Of a stretch of 64,000 bases of DNA, positions 52,416 through 62,257 are shown in pieces; the stretch's first letter is position 1, and every line of letters begins with the position of its first letter. Under the pieces are notes generated by a model. The model was not told where the DNA came from. It was given only the letters and a program-made list of their open reading frames with translations, and did no database searches. Position numbers and translations under genes: made by a program. Source of the DNA: Coleofasciculus sp937127375 (GTDB taxonomy: Bacteria > Cyanobacteriota > Cyanobacteriia > Cyanobacteriales > Coleofasciculaceae); the NCBI GenBank assembly GCA_040218875.1, contig JAVJQP010000146.1. The stretch is one strand, 5' to 3'.

Positions 52416-54785
52416 ATGAATAAAAGACGCGAGATTTTCGCCCCCCACAGCCGTTCAAGGCGTAGACAACGAAGACGACAAATCGCTCTAGTCGCTGGAG
52501 TCGGACTCGCCGGTCTAATTTGGGGAGGAACGCTGATAGGTGGTAAGTATACCAGGGGGCTGGGTCAATTGACCATCCGGCTACCATTTGTGCAGCATAA
52601 TTCCTTTAACCCAGAAAAACAGAGCGACACGGCGGTTTTGCGACTCGCGTCTTTACCAGCGAACCAGCGAAAAGCCAAACTTGAGACGATCGCGCAAGGA
52701 AAAAATTCCATTGATAAGTCTCGGGCGCGTTATCTTTTGGCAGCGGATTTAATGGCACAAGACAAGGGCAAGGAGGCGCTGCGTTGGTTAGAGGGATTGG
52801 AGTTGGACTATCCTGTACTCGGTGGCTATATCGCGGTTAAACGCGCCCAAGCTTACGAACAAATTGGAGAGAAAACCAAAGCCCTAACGGAATGGCAAAA
52901 CCTGCTGCAACGTTACGCTGATCAGCCCGTTGCGGCTTATGCGCTTCATGCTCTTTTCTCTAAGAAGTCTGAGTATCAGGAAGACGAGATCAAATCATTG
53001 TCCGCCAATCCGAGTTGGCAAGAGAAAATCCAGCAGATGTATGAACCGCCTATTGACGATCCCAAATACTGGGAGAAAGCCGTCGCCAACTACCCCTCTC
53101 ATCCGCTGATTCTGGAGTTAGCCGGACAGCGCCTGCAAGAGAATCCCGATCAGCCTGAGTTGATGCTGCTGTTGGCTCGATATGCCTTTGATACCCCAGA
53201 GGTCACTCCAGATGTGACACCGATCTTAGACCAATTGGTGGGAAACTACGGTAGGGCAGTTGACTCCGATGATCAACCTCTAATTAAACCAGAGGATTGG
53301 CAAATGATCGCGGTGGGCTACTGGCGCGATCGGAAATATGGTCAAGCCAGCGCCGCTTATGCCAAAGCTCCCGAAACATCCAATAATGCCTATTTAGTGG
53401 CAAGAGCCCTGAAATTTGCCCAGCAGTACGCGGACGCTAAACGGGCATACAAACAGATGGTGAGTGATTTTCCCGACGCCGAGGAAACACCCGCTGCCCT
53501 GATTGAACTGGCGCAACTGCAACCGGATATTGAGGCAGTTCCCTATCTAGACGAAGTGGTTGAACGCTTCCCCGAACGCGCTGGGGAAGCCCTTTTGGTC
53601 AAAGCCGAAACCCTGGAACGCCTAGGAAGTTATCAAGCCGCCGAGGAAGCCCGAAAACAATTGATTGATGAGTATGGCGAGTCTGACGCCGCCGCCGCCT
53701 ACCGTTGGCAAGTAGCGCGATCGCACGCTGAATCCGGCAATGTCGAGGCAGCATGGGAATGGGCAGAACCGATTACCACGGAAAATCCCCATGGTTTCCT
53801 GGCACGTCAGGCTGGATTTTGGGTAGGCAAATGGGCAAGGGAATTGGGACGCCGACAGGATGCCCAAGCCGCATTCGAGCAGGTGATTACCCACCACCCC
53901 CAGTCTTACTATGCGTGGCGCTCTGCCGTGAAGCTTGGTTGGGATGTGGGCGACTTTAAAACTGTCCGTCAACTTGATCCGAAACTGGTTCTGCCGAAAA
54001 CTCGACCCCTGTTACCGGTGGGTTCAGCCGCCCTCAAAGAACTCTATTTACTGGGTGAAGACGAAGATGCTTGGATACTTTGGAAAGCCGAATTCCAAAA
54101 TCGCCTCGAACCCACTGTCGCTGAACAGTTTACTGATGGCTTGGTGCAGTTGGCAATCGGAGATTACTTGAGCGGCATTTCTACCCTTGCCAGCTTAGAA
54201 GATCGGGATACCCCCAAAGAACAAGCGCAGTACCAAGACTTACAGGAAAAATTCACCTACTGGCAAGCCCTCTATCCCTTTCCTTTCTCAGATAAGATCT
54301 CAACCTACTCCCAAAAGCGGCAACTCAATCCTCTATTGGTAACTGCCCTAATTCGCCAAGAATCTCGCTTTGAACCCGATATTCGGTCGGGTGCTGGTGC
54401 TGTCGGTTTAATGCAAATGATGCCCAGTACAGGGGAGTGGGCAGCAGAAAATATTGATATGGAGAATTATTCTCTAGAAAATCCAGACGATAACATCAAA
54501 CTGGGAACCTGGTTTCTGCGAGAAGTTCACCAGTCTTATAACGACAACTCCTTACTCGCGATCGCCAGTTACAACGCGGGTCAAGGGAATTTGTCAAAAT
54601 GGCTGCAACAAAAAAGTGCTGGTGATCCAGATGAGTTTGTTGAATCCATTCCTTTTGATGAAACCAGAGATTATGTGAAGCAGGTGTTTGGGAACTATTG
54701 GAATTATTTACGGTTGTATGATCCCAATGTTGCCCAGCAAGTTGCCCAACATTCTCAGAGTCAGTCCACGGCAATGCGTCGTTGA
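52416..54785 (+). CDS. Membrane-anchored Slt-type lytic transglycosylase
   Basis: 789 residues. The ATG is preceded by CCAGGAGGTTCT. One N-terminal membrane segment (about 23-48, QIALVAGVGLAGLIWGGTLI), then a long TPR-like helical domain (about 60-620). The SLT domain begins at about 630 with ISTYSQKRQLNPLLVTALIR; the catalytic Glu649 is in IRQESRF, with GLMQMMPSTGEW and AIASYNAGQGNLSKWL. These enzymes cut peptidoglycan with anhydro-muramic end formation. A 20-bp palindrome at 54799-54818 lies just after the stop. Confidence 0.92.
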   Translation: MNKRREIFAPHSRSRRRQRRRQIALVAGVGLAGLIWGGTLIGGKYTRGLGQLTIRLPFVQHNSFNPEKQSDTAVLRLASLPANQRKAKLETIAQGKNSIDKSRARYLLAADLMAQDKGKEALRWLEGLELDYPVLGGYIAVKRAQAYEQIGEKTKALTEWQNLLQRYADQPVAAYALHALFSKKSEYQEDEIKSLSANPSWQEKIQQMYEPPIDDPKYWEKAVANYPSHPLILELAGQRLQENPDQPELMLLLARYAFDTPEVTPDVTPILDQLVGNYGRAVDSDDQPLIKPEDWQMIAVGYWRDRKYGQASAAYAKAPETSNNAYLVARALKFAQQYADAKRAYKQMVSDFPDAEETPAALIELAQLQPDIEAVPYLDEVVERFPERAGEALLVKAETLERLGSYQAAEEARKQLIDEYGESDAAAAYRWQVARSHAESGNVEAAWEWAEPITTENPHGFLARQAGFWVGKWARELGRRQDAQAAFEQVITHHPQSYYAWRSAVKLGWDVGDFKTVRQLDPKLVLPKTRPLLPVGSAALKELYLLGEDEDAWILWKAEFQNRLEPTVAEQFTDGLVQLAIGDYLSGISTLASLEDRDTPKEQAQYQDLQEKFTYWQALYPFPFSDKISTYSQKRQLNPLLVTALIRQESRFEPDIRSGAGAVGLMQMMPSTGEWAAENIDMENYSLENPDDNIKLGTWFLREVHQSYNDNSLLAIASYNAGQGNLSKWLQQKSAGDPDEFVESIPFDETRDYVKQVFGNYWNYLRLYDPNVAQQVAQHSQSQSTAMRR

Positions 54786-54798
54786 GGGAGCAGTGTAG

Positions 54799-54818
54799 AG
54801 ACGTGCCATGGCACGTCT
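54799..54818. repeat. 20-bp perfect palindrome with ATGG core
   Basis: AGACGTGCCATGGCACGTCT is its own reverse complement, about 15 bp after the lytic transglycosylase stop. It resembles the palindrome at 18171-18197. No T-run, so terminator function is uncertain. Confidence 0.75.
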
Positions 54819-54928
54819 GGGAGCAGGGGAAGAAAACATTCAATGCTTACTTTGTGTACCAGAAGCAGCCAAATACTGATACAGTTATAACGATAGAACT
54901 GTTAATTCTGTAATTCAATTAATAGGGA

Positions 54929-55909
54929 ATGGATTCGACTGCTAATTTGCCAGGGGCATTGACTACCCTTGACCAGAGTCCAGTTGTCGCGACTTCTGAG
55001 CTAAGCAAAGTCTATCGCACTGGCTTTTGGCTGAATCAAAAAATTGAATCACTGAAAAACTGTTCTCTCTGTGTTGAACCGGGAGAGACGTTTGGCTTGC
55101 TTGGTCCGAATGGGGCAGGTAAAACGACGCTATTGAAAATTTTACTGGGGATTGTCCGTCCTACCTCTGGACGGGCTTGGCTGATGGGAAAACCCATTGG
55201 CGATCGCGGAGTAAAGCAGCGAATCGGGTATTTGCCAGAAAATCCCTATTTCTATGACTATCTGACAGGTTGGGAATTCTTGCAACTGACCGCCGGGTTG
55301 TTTCAAATCCCCAAAAGTCGTCAACGTCAACGCATTCCCCAATTGCTGGAGTTAGTTGGGTTATCGAAGTCGGCGGCGAAAAAAAAGCAGTTGCGACAGT
55401 ATTCTAAGGGAATGCTTCAGCGCATCGGTATGGCACAAGCCCTGATCAATGACCCTGATTTAGTGTTTCTGGATGAGCCGATGTCGGGACTCGATCCCAT
55501 GGGACGCTATCAGATCCGGGAAATTATTCTCTCACTCAAGGAGCAAGGTAAAACCATTTTCTTCAATAGCCACGTTTTATCCGATGTGGAGAAGATATGC
55601 GATCGCATTGCGATTCTGGCACAGGGAGAGTTAATTTGTGTTGGCACACTGGATGAACTTTTGGGTGTAGCGACTCATTACCAAGTTCGTGGGAAAGGCG
55701 GTAACCTCGACATTCTCCAGCGCTGGGTTAAGGAACTGGCATTCGAGGAAGATCGCTGGTACGGTGAACTCAAAGGCGAACCCCAAGAATTTATTGCCAG
55801 TCTGCGCCTGATGGGAGCGCAATTAATCGAGATTACCCTAGCACGTTCCTCGTTAGAGGAATTTTTCATGCAGCAGTTACAGCAGCGGGGGATTGAATCG
55901 AGCCATTAG
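54929..55909 (+). CDS. ABC transporter ATP-binding protein
   Basis: 326 residues. Walker A GPNGAGKTT, Q-loop in IGYLPENPYFYDY, signature YSKGMLQRIGMAQAL, Walker B LVFLDEPMSGLDP and the H-loop in FFNSHVLSDVEK are all present. It fits the CcmA/NatA-like class that pairs with a membrane protein, but no permease gene lies on either side. A C-terminal extension after residue 230 (LDELLGVATHYQV...) is typical of this class. The stop (TAG 55907-55909) is followed by a G-rich array. Confidence 0.92.
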   Translation: MDSTANLPGALTTLDQSPVVATSELSKVYRTGFWLNQKIESLKNCSLCVEPGETFGLLGPNGAGKTTLLKILLGIVRPTSGRAWLMGKPIGDRGVKQRIGYLPENPYFYDYLTGWEFLQLTAGLFQIPKSRQRQRIPQLLELVGLSKSAAKKKQLRQYSKGMLQRIGMAQALINDPDLVFLDEPMSGLDPMGRYQIREIILSLKEQGKTIFFNSHVLSDVEKICDRIAILAQGELICVGTLDELLGVATHYQVRGKGGNLDILQRWVKELAFEEDRWYGELKGEPQEFIASLRLMGAQLIEITLARSSLEEFFMQQLQQRGIESSH

Positions 55910-56056
55910 CAGGGAGATGGGGGAGATGGGGAGCAGAGGGAGATGGGGAGCAGAGGGAGCAGGGGAAGCAGAGGGAGCAGAGGGAGCAGGGGAAGCAGGG
56001 GGAGCAGGGGGAGCAGAGGGATTATAAATGACCAATGACCAATGACCAATGACAAC
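55910..56056 (+). repeat. Composite repeat: G-rich array then ATGACCA heptamers
   Basis: Right after the stop of the ABC gene there are units such as GGAGATGG and AGCAGAGGG/AGCAGGGG to 56022, then ATGACCA x3 and ATGACAA to about 56056, 139 bp before the ilvB start. The order is the same as at 5754-6018. Confidence 0.85.
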
Positions 56057-56194
56057 TAGACAGTGATCCTATATTTGTTTTAGACTAAAAGGCTACTTGC
56101 TCAATTTCAAAGATCTACCATAGGTTTGGTGAACCTATTGTCAGGTTATACAAAACTCTAAGAAAAACCGTTAATCATTTAGTGAGGGTATCTG

Positions 56195-58054
56195 GTGCGT
56201 TACCAAAGTATCTCTAAAAAAGAAGTCCAACAAAAAACCGTTACCCGTCGCACGGGTGCTTACGCCCTGATGGATAGTCTGAAGCGTCATGGGGTTGAGC
56301 ATATTTTTGGCTATCCCGGTGGTGCAATCCTGCCGATCTATGATGAACTGTATCAGTGGGAAGAGCGCGGGGAAATGCAACATTTCTTGGTTCGCCATGA
56401 ACAGGGTGCGGCTCATGCGGCGGATGGATATGCCCGGGCGACAGGAAAAGTGGGTGTCTGTTTTGCGACATCGGGTCCTGGGGCGACAAACTTAGTTACA
56501 GGGATTGCTACCGCCCACATGGATTCGATTCCCTTGGTGGTGATTACCGGACAGGTGACACGGGCGGCGATTGGTTCGGATGCGTTCCAAGAAACGGATA
56601 TCTTCGGCATTACGCTGCCGATTGTCAAACATTCTTATGTGGTGCGTGATCCTCGTGATATGGCGTGGATTGTGGCTGAAGCGTTCCATATTGCTAGTAC
56701 CGGTCGTCCGGGTCCAGTGTTAATTGATGTTCCCAAGGATGTGGGGCTAGAAGAATTTGACTACACCCCTGTTGATCCGGGTATGGTTAAGCTGACGGGG
56801 TATCGTCCTACGGTTAAGGGAAATCCCCGGCAAATTAATCAGGCGTTGCATCTGATCCGAGAGTCGCAGCAACCGTTACTGTATGTCGGCGGCGGTGCGA
56901 TTACAGCGAATGCCCATGAGCAAGTCAAGCAATTGGCAGAAACGTTCCAAATTCCAGTCACGACAACGCTGATGGGGAAAGGGGCGTTTGATGAATCTCA
57001 TCCGTTGTCGGTGGGAATGTTGGGAATGCATGGCACGGCTTATGCTAATTTTGCCGTGAGTGAATGTGATTTACTGATTGCCGTCGGTGCGCGGTTTGAT
57101 GATCGCGTTACTGGGAAGCTGGATCAGTTTGCTTGCCATGCTAAGGTGATTCATATCGATATTGACCCGGCGGAAGTGGGTAAAAACCGCGCCCCCCAAG
57201 TGCCAATTGTCGGCGATGTGCAGCAGGTGCTGGCTAAGTTATTACGGCGCTACGAGGAACAGGAAATTCCGGCTGATCCGAACCAAACTCAGGCATGGCT
57301 GAAGCGAATTCAGCGTTGGCGTCAAGAGTATCCCTTAGAAGCGCCCCAGTATCCCGATACGATTTCGCCGCAAGAGGTGATTGTGGAGTTGGATCGGCAA
57401 GCCCCAGATGCATACTACACCACGGATGTGGGTCAGCATCAGATGTGGGCAGCGCAATTTCTGAAGACGGGACCGCGCCGTTGGATTTCCAGTGCTGGTT
57501 TAGGCACAATGGGATACGGAGTTCCTGCGGCTATGGGTGTGAAGGTTGCCCTACCGGATCAGCAAGTGGTTTGTGTGGCGGGTGATGCTTCGGTACAAAT
57601 GAATATTCAGGAGCTAGGAACCATAGCACAGTATGGCATTAGTGTCAAGACTGTGATTATTAACAATGGCTGGCAAGGAATGGTGCGCCAGTGGCAAGAG
57701 GCGTTTTTTGGACAGCGGTATTCGTCCTCGAATATGGAAATAGGAATGCCGGATTTTGTTATTCTGTGCCAAGCTTATGGGGTCAAGGGCATGGTGGTGA
57801 AGCATCGCGACGAACTCAAGGACGCGATCGCCGAAATGTTAGCGTATGATGGTCCGGTGTTGTTGGATGTCCGCGTCACCAAGAATGAGAATTGTTATCC
57901 GATGGTTGCACCGGGTAAGAGTAATGCCCAAATGATCGGATTGCCAGAACGCCGCCAGCAAGAACAGGTGGCTGAGGTGGTCGATTGCAGTAACTGTGGG
58001 ACTCAGAATCCAACCACAAATCATTTCTGTCCGGTTTGTGGGACGAAACTGTAA
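56195..58054 (+). CDS. ilvB: Acetolactate synthase, large subunit, with zinc-ribbon tail
   Basis: 619 residues from a GTG (GAGGG 7 bp upstream). ThDP enzyme of valine, leucine and isoleucine synthesis. Motifs: FGYPGGAILPIYD, RHEQGAAHAADGYARA, FATSGPGATNLVTGI, GAxQETDIFGIT, and the ThDP/Mg site GDASVQMNIQELGTIAQYG...IINNGWQGMVRQWQ. After the normal end (GKSNAQMIGLPE) a short linker leads to CSNCGTQNPTTNHFCPVCGTKL, a single zinc ribbon at about 594-617. The regulatory small subunit ilvN is not in the window. A hairpin terminator follows. Confidence 0.93.
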   Translation: MRYQSISKKEVQQKTVTRRTGAYALMDSLKRHGVEHIFGYPGGAILPIYDELYQWEERGEMQHFLVRHEQGAAHAADGYARATGKVGVCFATSGPGATNLVTGIATAHMDSIPLVVITGQVTRAAIGSDAFQETDIFGITLPIVKHSYVVRDPRDMAWIVAEAFHIASTGRPGPVLIDVPKDVGLEEFDYTPVDPGMVKLTGYRPTVKGNPRQINQALHLIRESQQPLLYVGGGAITANAHEQVKQLAETFQIPVTTTLMGKGAFDESHPLSVGMLGMHGTAYANFAVSECDLLIAVGARFDDRVTGKLDQFACHAKVIHIDIDPAEVGKNRAPQVPIVGDVQQVLAKLLRRYEEQEIPADPNQTQAWLKRIQRWRQEYPLEAPQYPDTISPQEVIVELDRQAPDAYYTTDVGQHQMWAAQFLKTGPRRWISSAGLGTMGYGVPAAMGVKVALPDQQVVCVAGDASVQMNIQELGTIAQYGISVKTVIINNGWQGMVRQWQEAFFGQRYSSSNMEIGMPDFVILCQAYGVKGMVVKHRDELKDAIAEMLAYDGPVLLDVRVTKNENCYPMVAPGKSNAQMIGLPERRQQEQVAEVVDCSNCGTQNPTTNHFCPVCGTKL

Positions 58055-58080
58055 TCAGTTACTGGGAAATTGGATAGTCA

Positions 58081-58111
58081 AAAGTCCCTTGCACTTGTGG
58101 GGGGCTTTTTT
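58081..58111 (+). terminator. Terminator after ilvB
   Basis: AAAGTCCC (58081-58088) can pair with GGGGCTTT (58101-58108) with one wobble, followed by T-run to 58111. It lies 27 bp after the ilvB stop. Confidence 0.6.
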
Positions 58112-58269
58112 GGTGCTGTTTTCTCTATTAGGGGTGCTGAATAAATAAGTTAATCTTAAACGGCGCGAGGCTCCTGGCGGTTTAGCTGAATGTCTACAAC
58201 TAGCTGGTAGTCGGGACTTCAATGCTTCTGGCACAAGGTTTACCAACAACGAATCTAGGTTAGTTGAGG

Positions 58270-58695
58270 TTAATAGTCCTCAAATTCAATAGAATCGAGC
58301 AGGCTAATACTGATTGGTGAGACTTTCTGAGCTATTTCCGGCGAATTTGAGAATACATCATTCTCGATATGCGGATAGTCGCACTGGGGAGAAAATCCAT
58401 GGTTTCTTGTAGGTGTATTGTCTTGCCTATCTCCATCTCCGTGTTGCCCTGGAATATAACTATAGTGAGTAATCCAGCTATCGTTAACTTGTTGGATATG
58501 GCGCAGTTCATGTTCATTGGCGGCAAACAACCAATGTCCATCCGAATGAAAGGCAAACACACTGGCTAGATGACAGTGATAGGATTCATAATACTTGGGA
58601 CAACTCCCAGACGCAGAACATTGACTATCAAAAAAGGGACAGTGTATGGTGGAACAGACATTGATTGTAGCTTGTATAACGTTCAAACGCTTCAT
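58270..58695 (-). CDS. Unrecognised Cys/His-rich protein
   Basis: 141 residues. The N-terminus MKRLNVIQATINVCSTIHCP is followed by cysteines in CSTIHCPFF, SQCSASGSCPKYYESYHCH, and later CDYPHIEN; this may be a metal or disulfide-stabilised fold. The middle (FAFHSDGHWLFAANEHELRHI) is His-rich and the C-terminus acidic. No recognised family and no partner. Composition is in line with neighbours, and the frame is clean, but it could be a chance ORF. Confidence 0.5.
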   Translation of the reverse strand: MKRLNVIQATINVCSTIHCPFFDSQCSASGSCPKYYESYHCHLASVFAFHSDGHWLFAANEHELRHIQQVNDSWITHYSYIPGQHGDGDRQDNTPTRNHGFSPQCDYPHIENDVFSNSPEIAQKVSPISISLLDSIEFEDY

Positions 58696-58906
58696 AGATT
58701 TACCCCTGGCTGATTTGTGGCTAAAGCACTTTTCCCGCCCTAAAAATGTAGTTATATATACTATAATTATATTGTCAAGAGTTGGGAAGTGAAAACCGCA
58801 GCTCCTCGGAAATGGTTAAGGGTGAGCAGATCACAATCCCTTCCGTCTGTGGTGGTCAACGCATCGCGGGTTTCGGAAGTATGAGGTAGTTTAGCCATGA
58901 CGCGAC

Positions 58907-61900
58907 TTAGGGAATAATAATATCCACCTCCGAGACACCCGATCGCTCGGCTTGCTGACAACGCTGCTGGTAAAATTGAACCACGCGATCGCGATCGTCC
59001 CATTGCCACAGTTGAGTGAAAATCTGCTGCGCTTTGGTATACTCTTTCTCCACATACAGATGCACCCCCCGTTCAAACTCCGTCCGAGTTTGTCGCTTCA
59101 ATTCAATCAGTGGCGGCGGGTTACCATCAAACACCTCAAATATCGCGATCGGTTGGAGTTTTCCTTTCACCGTCACTCGACCTAAGAAACGATAACTATA
59201 ATGGTGAGCATTTGTCAACCCATTTAACGTTTCTTCGCTAATTAAAATCTCCACCCCAAAAACCTTAGTTAATCCCTCCAAACGCGAGGCTAAATTCACC
59301 GCATCCGAAATCACTGTTGTATCCATTCGCTGAGACTCTCCCACCGTTCCCAACATTAAACTCCCTGTATGCAAACCAATCCCAATTGCAATCGGTTCAT
59401 ACCCACAGGTTTGACGGTGATCATTATACAAACTGACTTGCTTTTGCATCTCAATTGCCGCTTGTACTGCATCATCAGCCATCTGGGGAAATAATGCCAT
59501 TACCGCATCGCCAATATATTTATCAATAAATCCACGATAATTGCGAATTACGGGACTCACACGACCTAAATATGAATTCAGAAAATCAAAATTTGCTTTC
59601 GGTGACAATTGTTCCGACAAACTGGTAAACGAACGAATATCGGCAAATAAAATAGACATTTCTTTTTGCACCTGATCCCCTAATTGCACATCCACAATAC
59701 TTTCTCGTTCCAAAAATTGCAGAAATTCATAAGGGACAAACCTTCCGTAAGCGGCATTGATTTTAGCTAAGCGGAGATGGGTTTTAATTCGGGCTAATAG
59801 TTCATTCTTTAACACAGGCTTGGTTAAATAATCATTCGCGCCAACCGCAAACCCCTCCACTAAATCAGAAATCTGGTTTTTCGCTGTTAACAAGACAATC
59901 GGTAGTTCATTGGGGAGAAATTGTTCCCGCAGTTTTTTACACAGTTCATACCCCGTCATTTGCGGCATCATTATATCCAGCAAAATTAGATCAGGTTTGA
60001 ACCCTAAGCGAATCAACTCTAACGCTTCCAAGGCACTAGAGGCTTGGGTAATTGCATAATTTTGCAACGATAGATGATTGACAATTACCTGGAGATTCGT
60101 GGGTTCATCATCCACAATTAAAATGTGGAAGGTTCCCTCTGGAGTAACCGCCATCTCTTGAGCGATGAGAATGCGATCCGGGCTAACAGTTCGCGGTGTA
60201 TAATCTTGCACCTGGGAGACTTCGACGGAGGATTGATAATCAACCTTTTCCTGAGATAAAGGCAGCGTAAATGTAAAGCGTGACCCCACTCCCACCGTAG
60301 ACTCAACCTTAATTATCCCGCCGTGAAGTTCAACCAGTTGTTTGGTAATAGCTAAACCTAATCCCGTTCCTCCATAGTGGCGAGCAATGGAACCATCGGC
60401 TTGTTCAAACGATTCAAAAATGCGATCAATTTTGTCCAGTGGAATGCCAATTCCGGTGTCTATTACATGAATTTCCAGCATATCATTAACTGGCGTCGCG
60501 GAAACTTCAATGGTTCCCTGTTCCGTAAACTTAATCCCATTACTGACTAAATTATATAAAATCTGTTGAACACGGTTTTCATCGGCATCAACCGGGGGAG
60601 TCTCTGGATTGATACTATTGATTAACTCGATCGGTTTCTTACCCACCAGCGGTTGAGAAATGGTTAACACTACATGAGTTACTTCTCGAATTCCGATAGG
60701 TTTAATATTCAGTTGTAGGTTATGGTGTTTGAGTTGCGAGAAATCCAGTAAATCATTAACAAGCTGGTGCAATCGTCTGCCACTGGAAACAATGAGCGAC
60801 AAGTTAAACCGAGTCGCATCCGATAGGTTTCCTGTTACTCCATCAATCAACGATTCGGCAATGCCAATAATTCCATTCAAGGGAGTTTTAAGTTCATGAG
60901 ATGTGTTCGCTAAAAATTCATCCTTAAGCTGATCGAGTCGTTGTAAGACAGTATTTTTTGTTTCTAATTCTATGGCATAATCTTGCAGGAGGTGATGAGC
61001 TTGGGTAAATCGACGCTCTAACAGAATGCCCAAGATGAGAATAAAAAGTAATGTTCCCCAAGGATAAAGTTTTTGATACCAGTTCACCCACTCTAGGCGA
61101 TAAATCAAAATATCATTAATGGCGGATAGGGTGAGCAGACTAAATCCTAATGTAAAGAGTTTAGCTTCAACGTTACCCGTCCGAGAAATTTGCACTGCCT
61201 TGGTTAAAATCATTATCGCACTGGCTAAAAACAAGAATTGAGCCAAAGTGACGGTTTGACTCCAAGAAAAGGTGTGAGTGGTGACTAAGGTTAACGCGGC
61301 TACGGCATAAGCCAGATGAATTTTCCAGAGATGGCGAATAATAGACTGGCATCTCATCTTAAACATTTCTTGAAAGAAAAGACAACCACTTACAGGTATC
61401 AGATAGAATGATGTATATTCCCAGAAGCGTAATGCTTCTAGATGATTAATAAATACAGGGATAAAAAAAGACCGCGATAGGGTATATATACCGATCATCG
61501 TTGTTAAAACACCAAAGTAAAAGTATGATTTTTTTTCGGGGCGGCTTAAAGACAATCCCAGAATGATTAATCCTAACGCAAAAAATAGAATACCGAGTAA
61601 TGCATGGCTTTGTTGTTGAAAGAAACGTTTAATTACAGTATTGTGATTACCCAAGACAACGCGATCAAATAATCCGATATAAATTGAAGCATTTTCTCCG
61701 ACATACACCCGAAATAAGAGGGTTTGATGCTGAAATCCTGGCTCAAGTTGAACGAGTGGCAATTGATAGTCTGTTAGTATGGCTTGTCCAGCCGCATTGA
61801 GTGACCATTGATTATAGAGATGTTGCTCTCCTAAATATACATCTAATATATAAGGTACAGCGCCAAAATAGAGAGTCGGTGAGTGCCATTTTTTAGCGGG

Positions 61901-62257
61901 TAAAGGAACACGCAACCACAGAACTTGAACATTTTTATGGCTTGGTTTTTGGAGTTTTCCGGGAAACTGAAATGACTGCCATTGTTCACGAGATATCGGA
62001 TTCTGCGTCGCTTCTGAAAGCCTGGGTTGTTGGTGATAAAAATCACCCCAATGATATTGCCATCCCTGAGTTATTTCTACCAGTGAGGATGAAACTGGCG
62101 CAACTGGAGATTGAGCTGAACCAGATACCGTGTAGACGACTAGGCAACTGAATAGTGTTAAAATAAATGCGCCTAGATAAGAAAGTCGAGGTTTTTGAGG
62201 TAGCCGATGTGAGCGCAATTGCTTCCATCGTTGCTTTATCCATGCACCCCTAGTCAT
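58907..62257 (-). CDS. Hybrid 7TM sensor kinase, receiver and nucleotide cyclase
   Basis: 1116 residues. A signal-type membrane helix at about 28-48, a 7TMR-DISM-like extracytoplasmic domain (about 60-195), about seven membrane segments (about 200-410). Histidine kinase: phospho-His in ANTSHELKTPLNGIIG at about 452, N box NRVQQILYNLVSNGIKF, G1 VIDTGIGIP, G2 GGTGLGLAI. A receiver with Asp in LILLDIMMPQM at about 757. The C-terminal class III cyclase (about 865-1045): metal Asps in ILFADIRSF and KYIGDAVMALFP, and VNLASRLEG. The order resembles cyanobacterial CyaC enzymes. Substrate (ATP or GTP) not assignable by eye. Output after phosphorelay is probably cyclic nucleotide. Confidence 0.9.
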   Translation of the reverse strand: MTRGAWIKQRWKQLRSHRLPQKPRLSYLGAFILTLFSCLVVYTVSGSAQSPVAPVSSSLVEITQGWQYHWGDFYHQQPRLSEATQNPISREQWQSFQFPGKLQKPSHKNVQVLWLRVPLPAKKWHSPTLYFGAVPYILDVYLGEQHLYNQWSLNAAGQAILTDYQLPLVQLEPGFQHQTLLFRVYVGENASIYIGLFDRVVLGNHNTVIKRFFQQQSHALLGILFFALGLIILGLSLSRPEKKSYFYFGVLTTMIGIYTLSRSFFIPVFINHLEALRFWEYTSFYLIPVSGCLFFQEMFKMRCQSIIRHLWKIHLAYAVAALTLVTTHTFSWSQTVTLAQFLFLASAIMILTKAVQISRTGNVEAKLFTLGFSLLTLSAINDILIYRLEWVNWYQKLYPWGTLLFILILGILLERRFTQAHHLLQDYAIELETKNTVLQRLDQLKDEFLANTSHELKTPLNGIIGIAESLIDGVTGNLSDATRFNLSLIVSSGRRLHQLVNDLLDFSQLKHHNLQLNIKPIGIREVTHVVLTISQPLVGKKPIELINSINPETPPVDADENRVQQILYNLVSNGIKFTEQGTIEVSATPVNDMLEIHVIDTGIGIPLDKIDRIFESFEQADGSIARHYGGTGLGLAITKQLVELHGGIIKVESTVGVGSRFTFTLPLSQEKVDYQSSVEVSQVQDYTPRTVSPDRILIAQEMAVTPEGTFHILIVDDEPTNLQVIVNHLSLQNYAITQASSALEALELIRLGFKPDLILLDIMMPQMTGYELCKKLREQFLPNELPIVLLTAKNQISDLVEGFAVGANDYLTKPVLKNELLARIKTHLRLAKINAAYGRFVPYEFLQFLERESIVDVQLGDQVQKEMSILFADIRSFTSLSEQLSPKANFDFLNSYLGRVSPVIRNYRGFIDKYIGDAVMALFPQMADDAVQAAIEMQKQVSLYNDHRQTCGYEPIAIGIGLHTGSLMLGTVGESQRMDTTVISDAVNLASRLEGLTKVFGVEILISEETLNGLTNAHHYSYRFLGRVTVKGKLQPIAIFEVFDGNPPPLIELKRQTRTEFERGVHLYVEKEYTKAQQIFTQLWQWDDRDRVVQFYQQRCQQAERSGVSEVDIIIP

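Noticed and set aside
58767..58898. 43-codon minus-strand ORF directly after the hybrid cyclase
   Set aside because: No ribosome-binding site and no recognisable features; probably chance.
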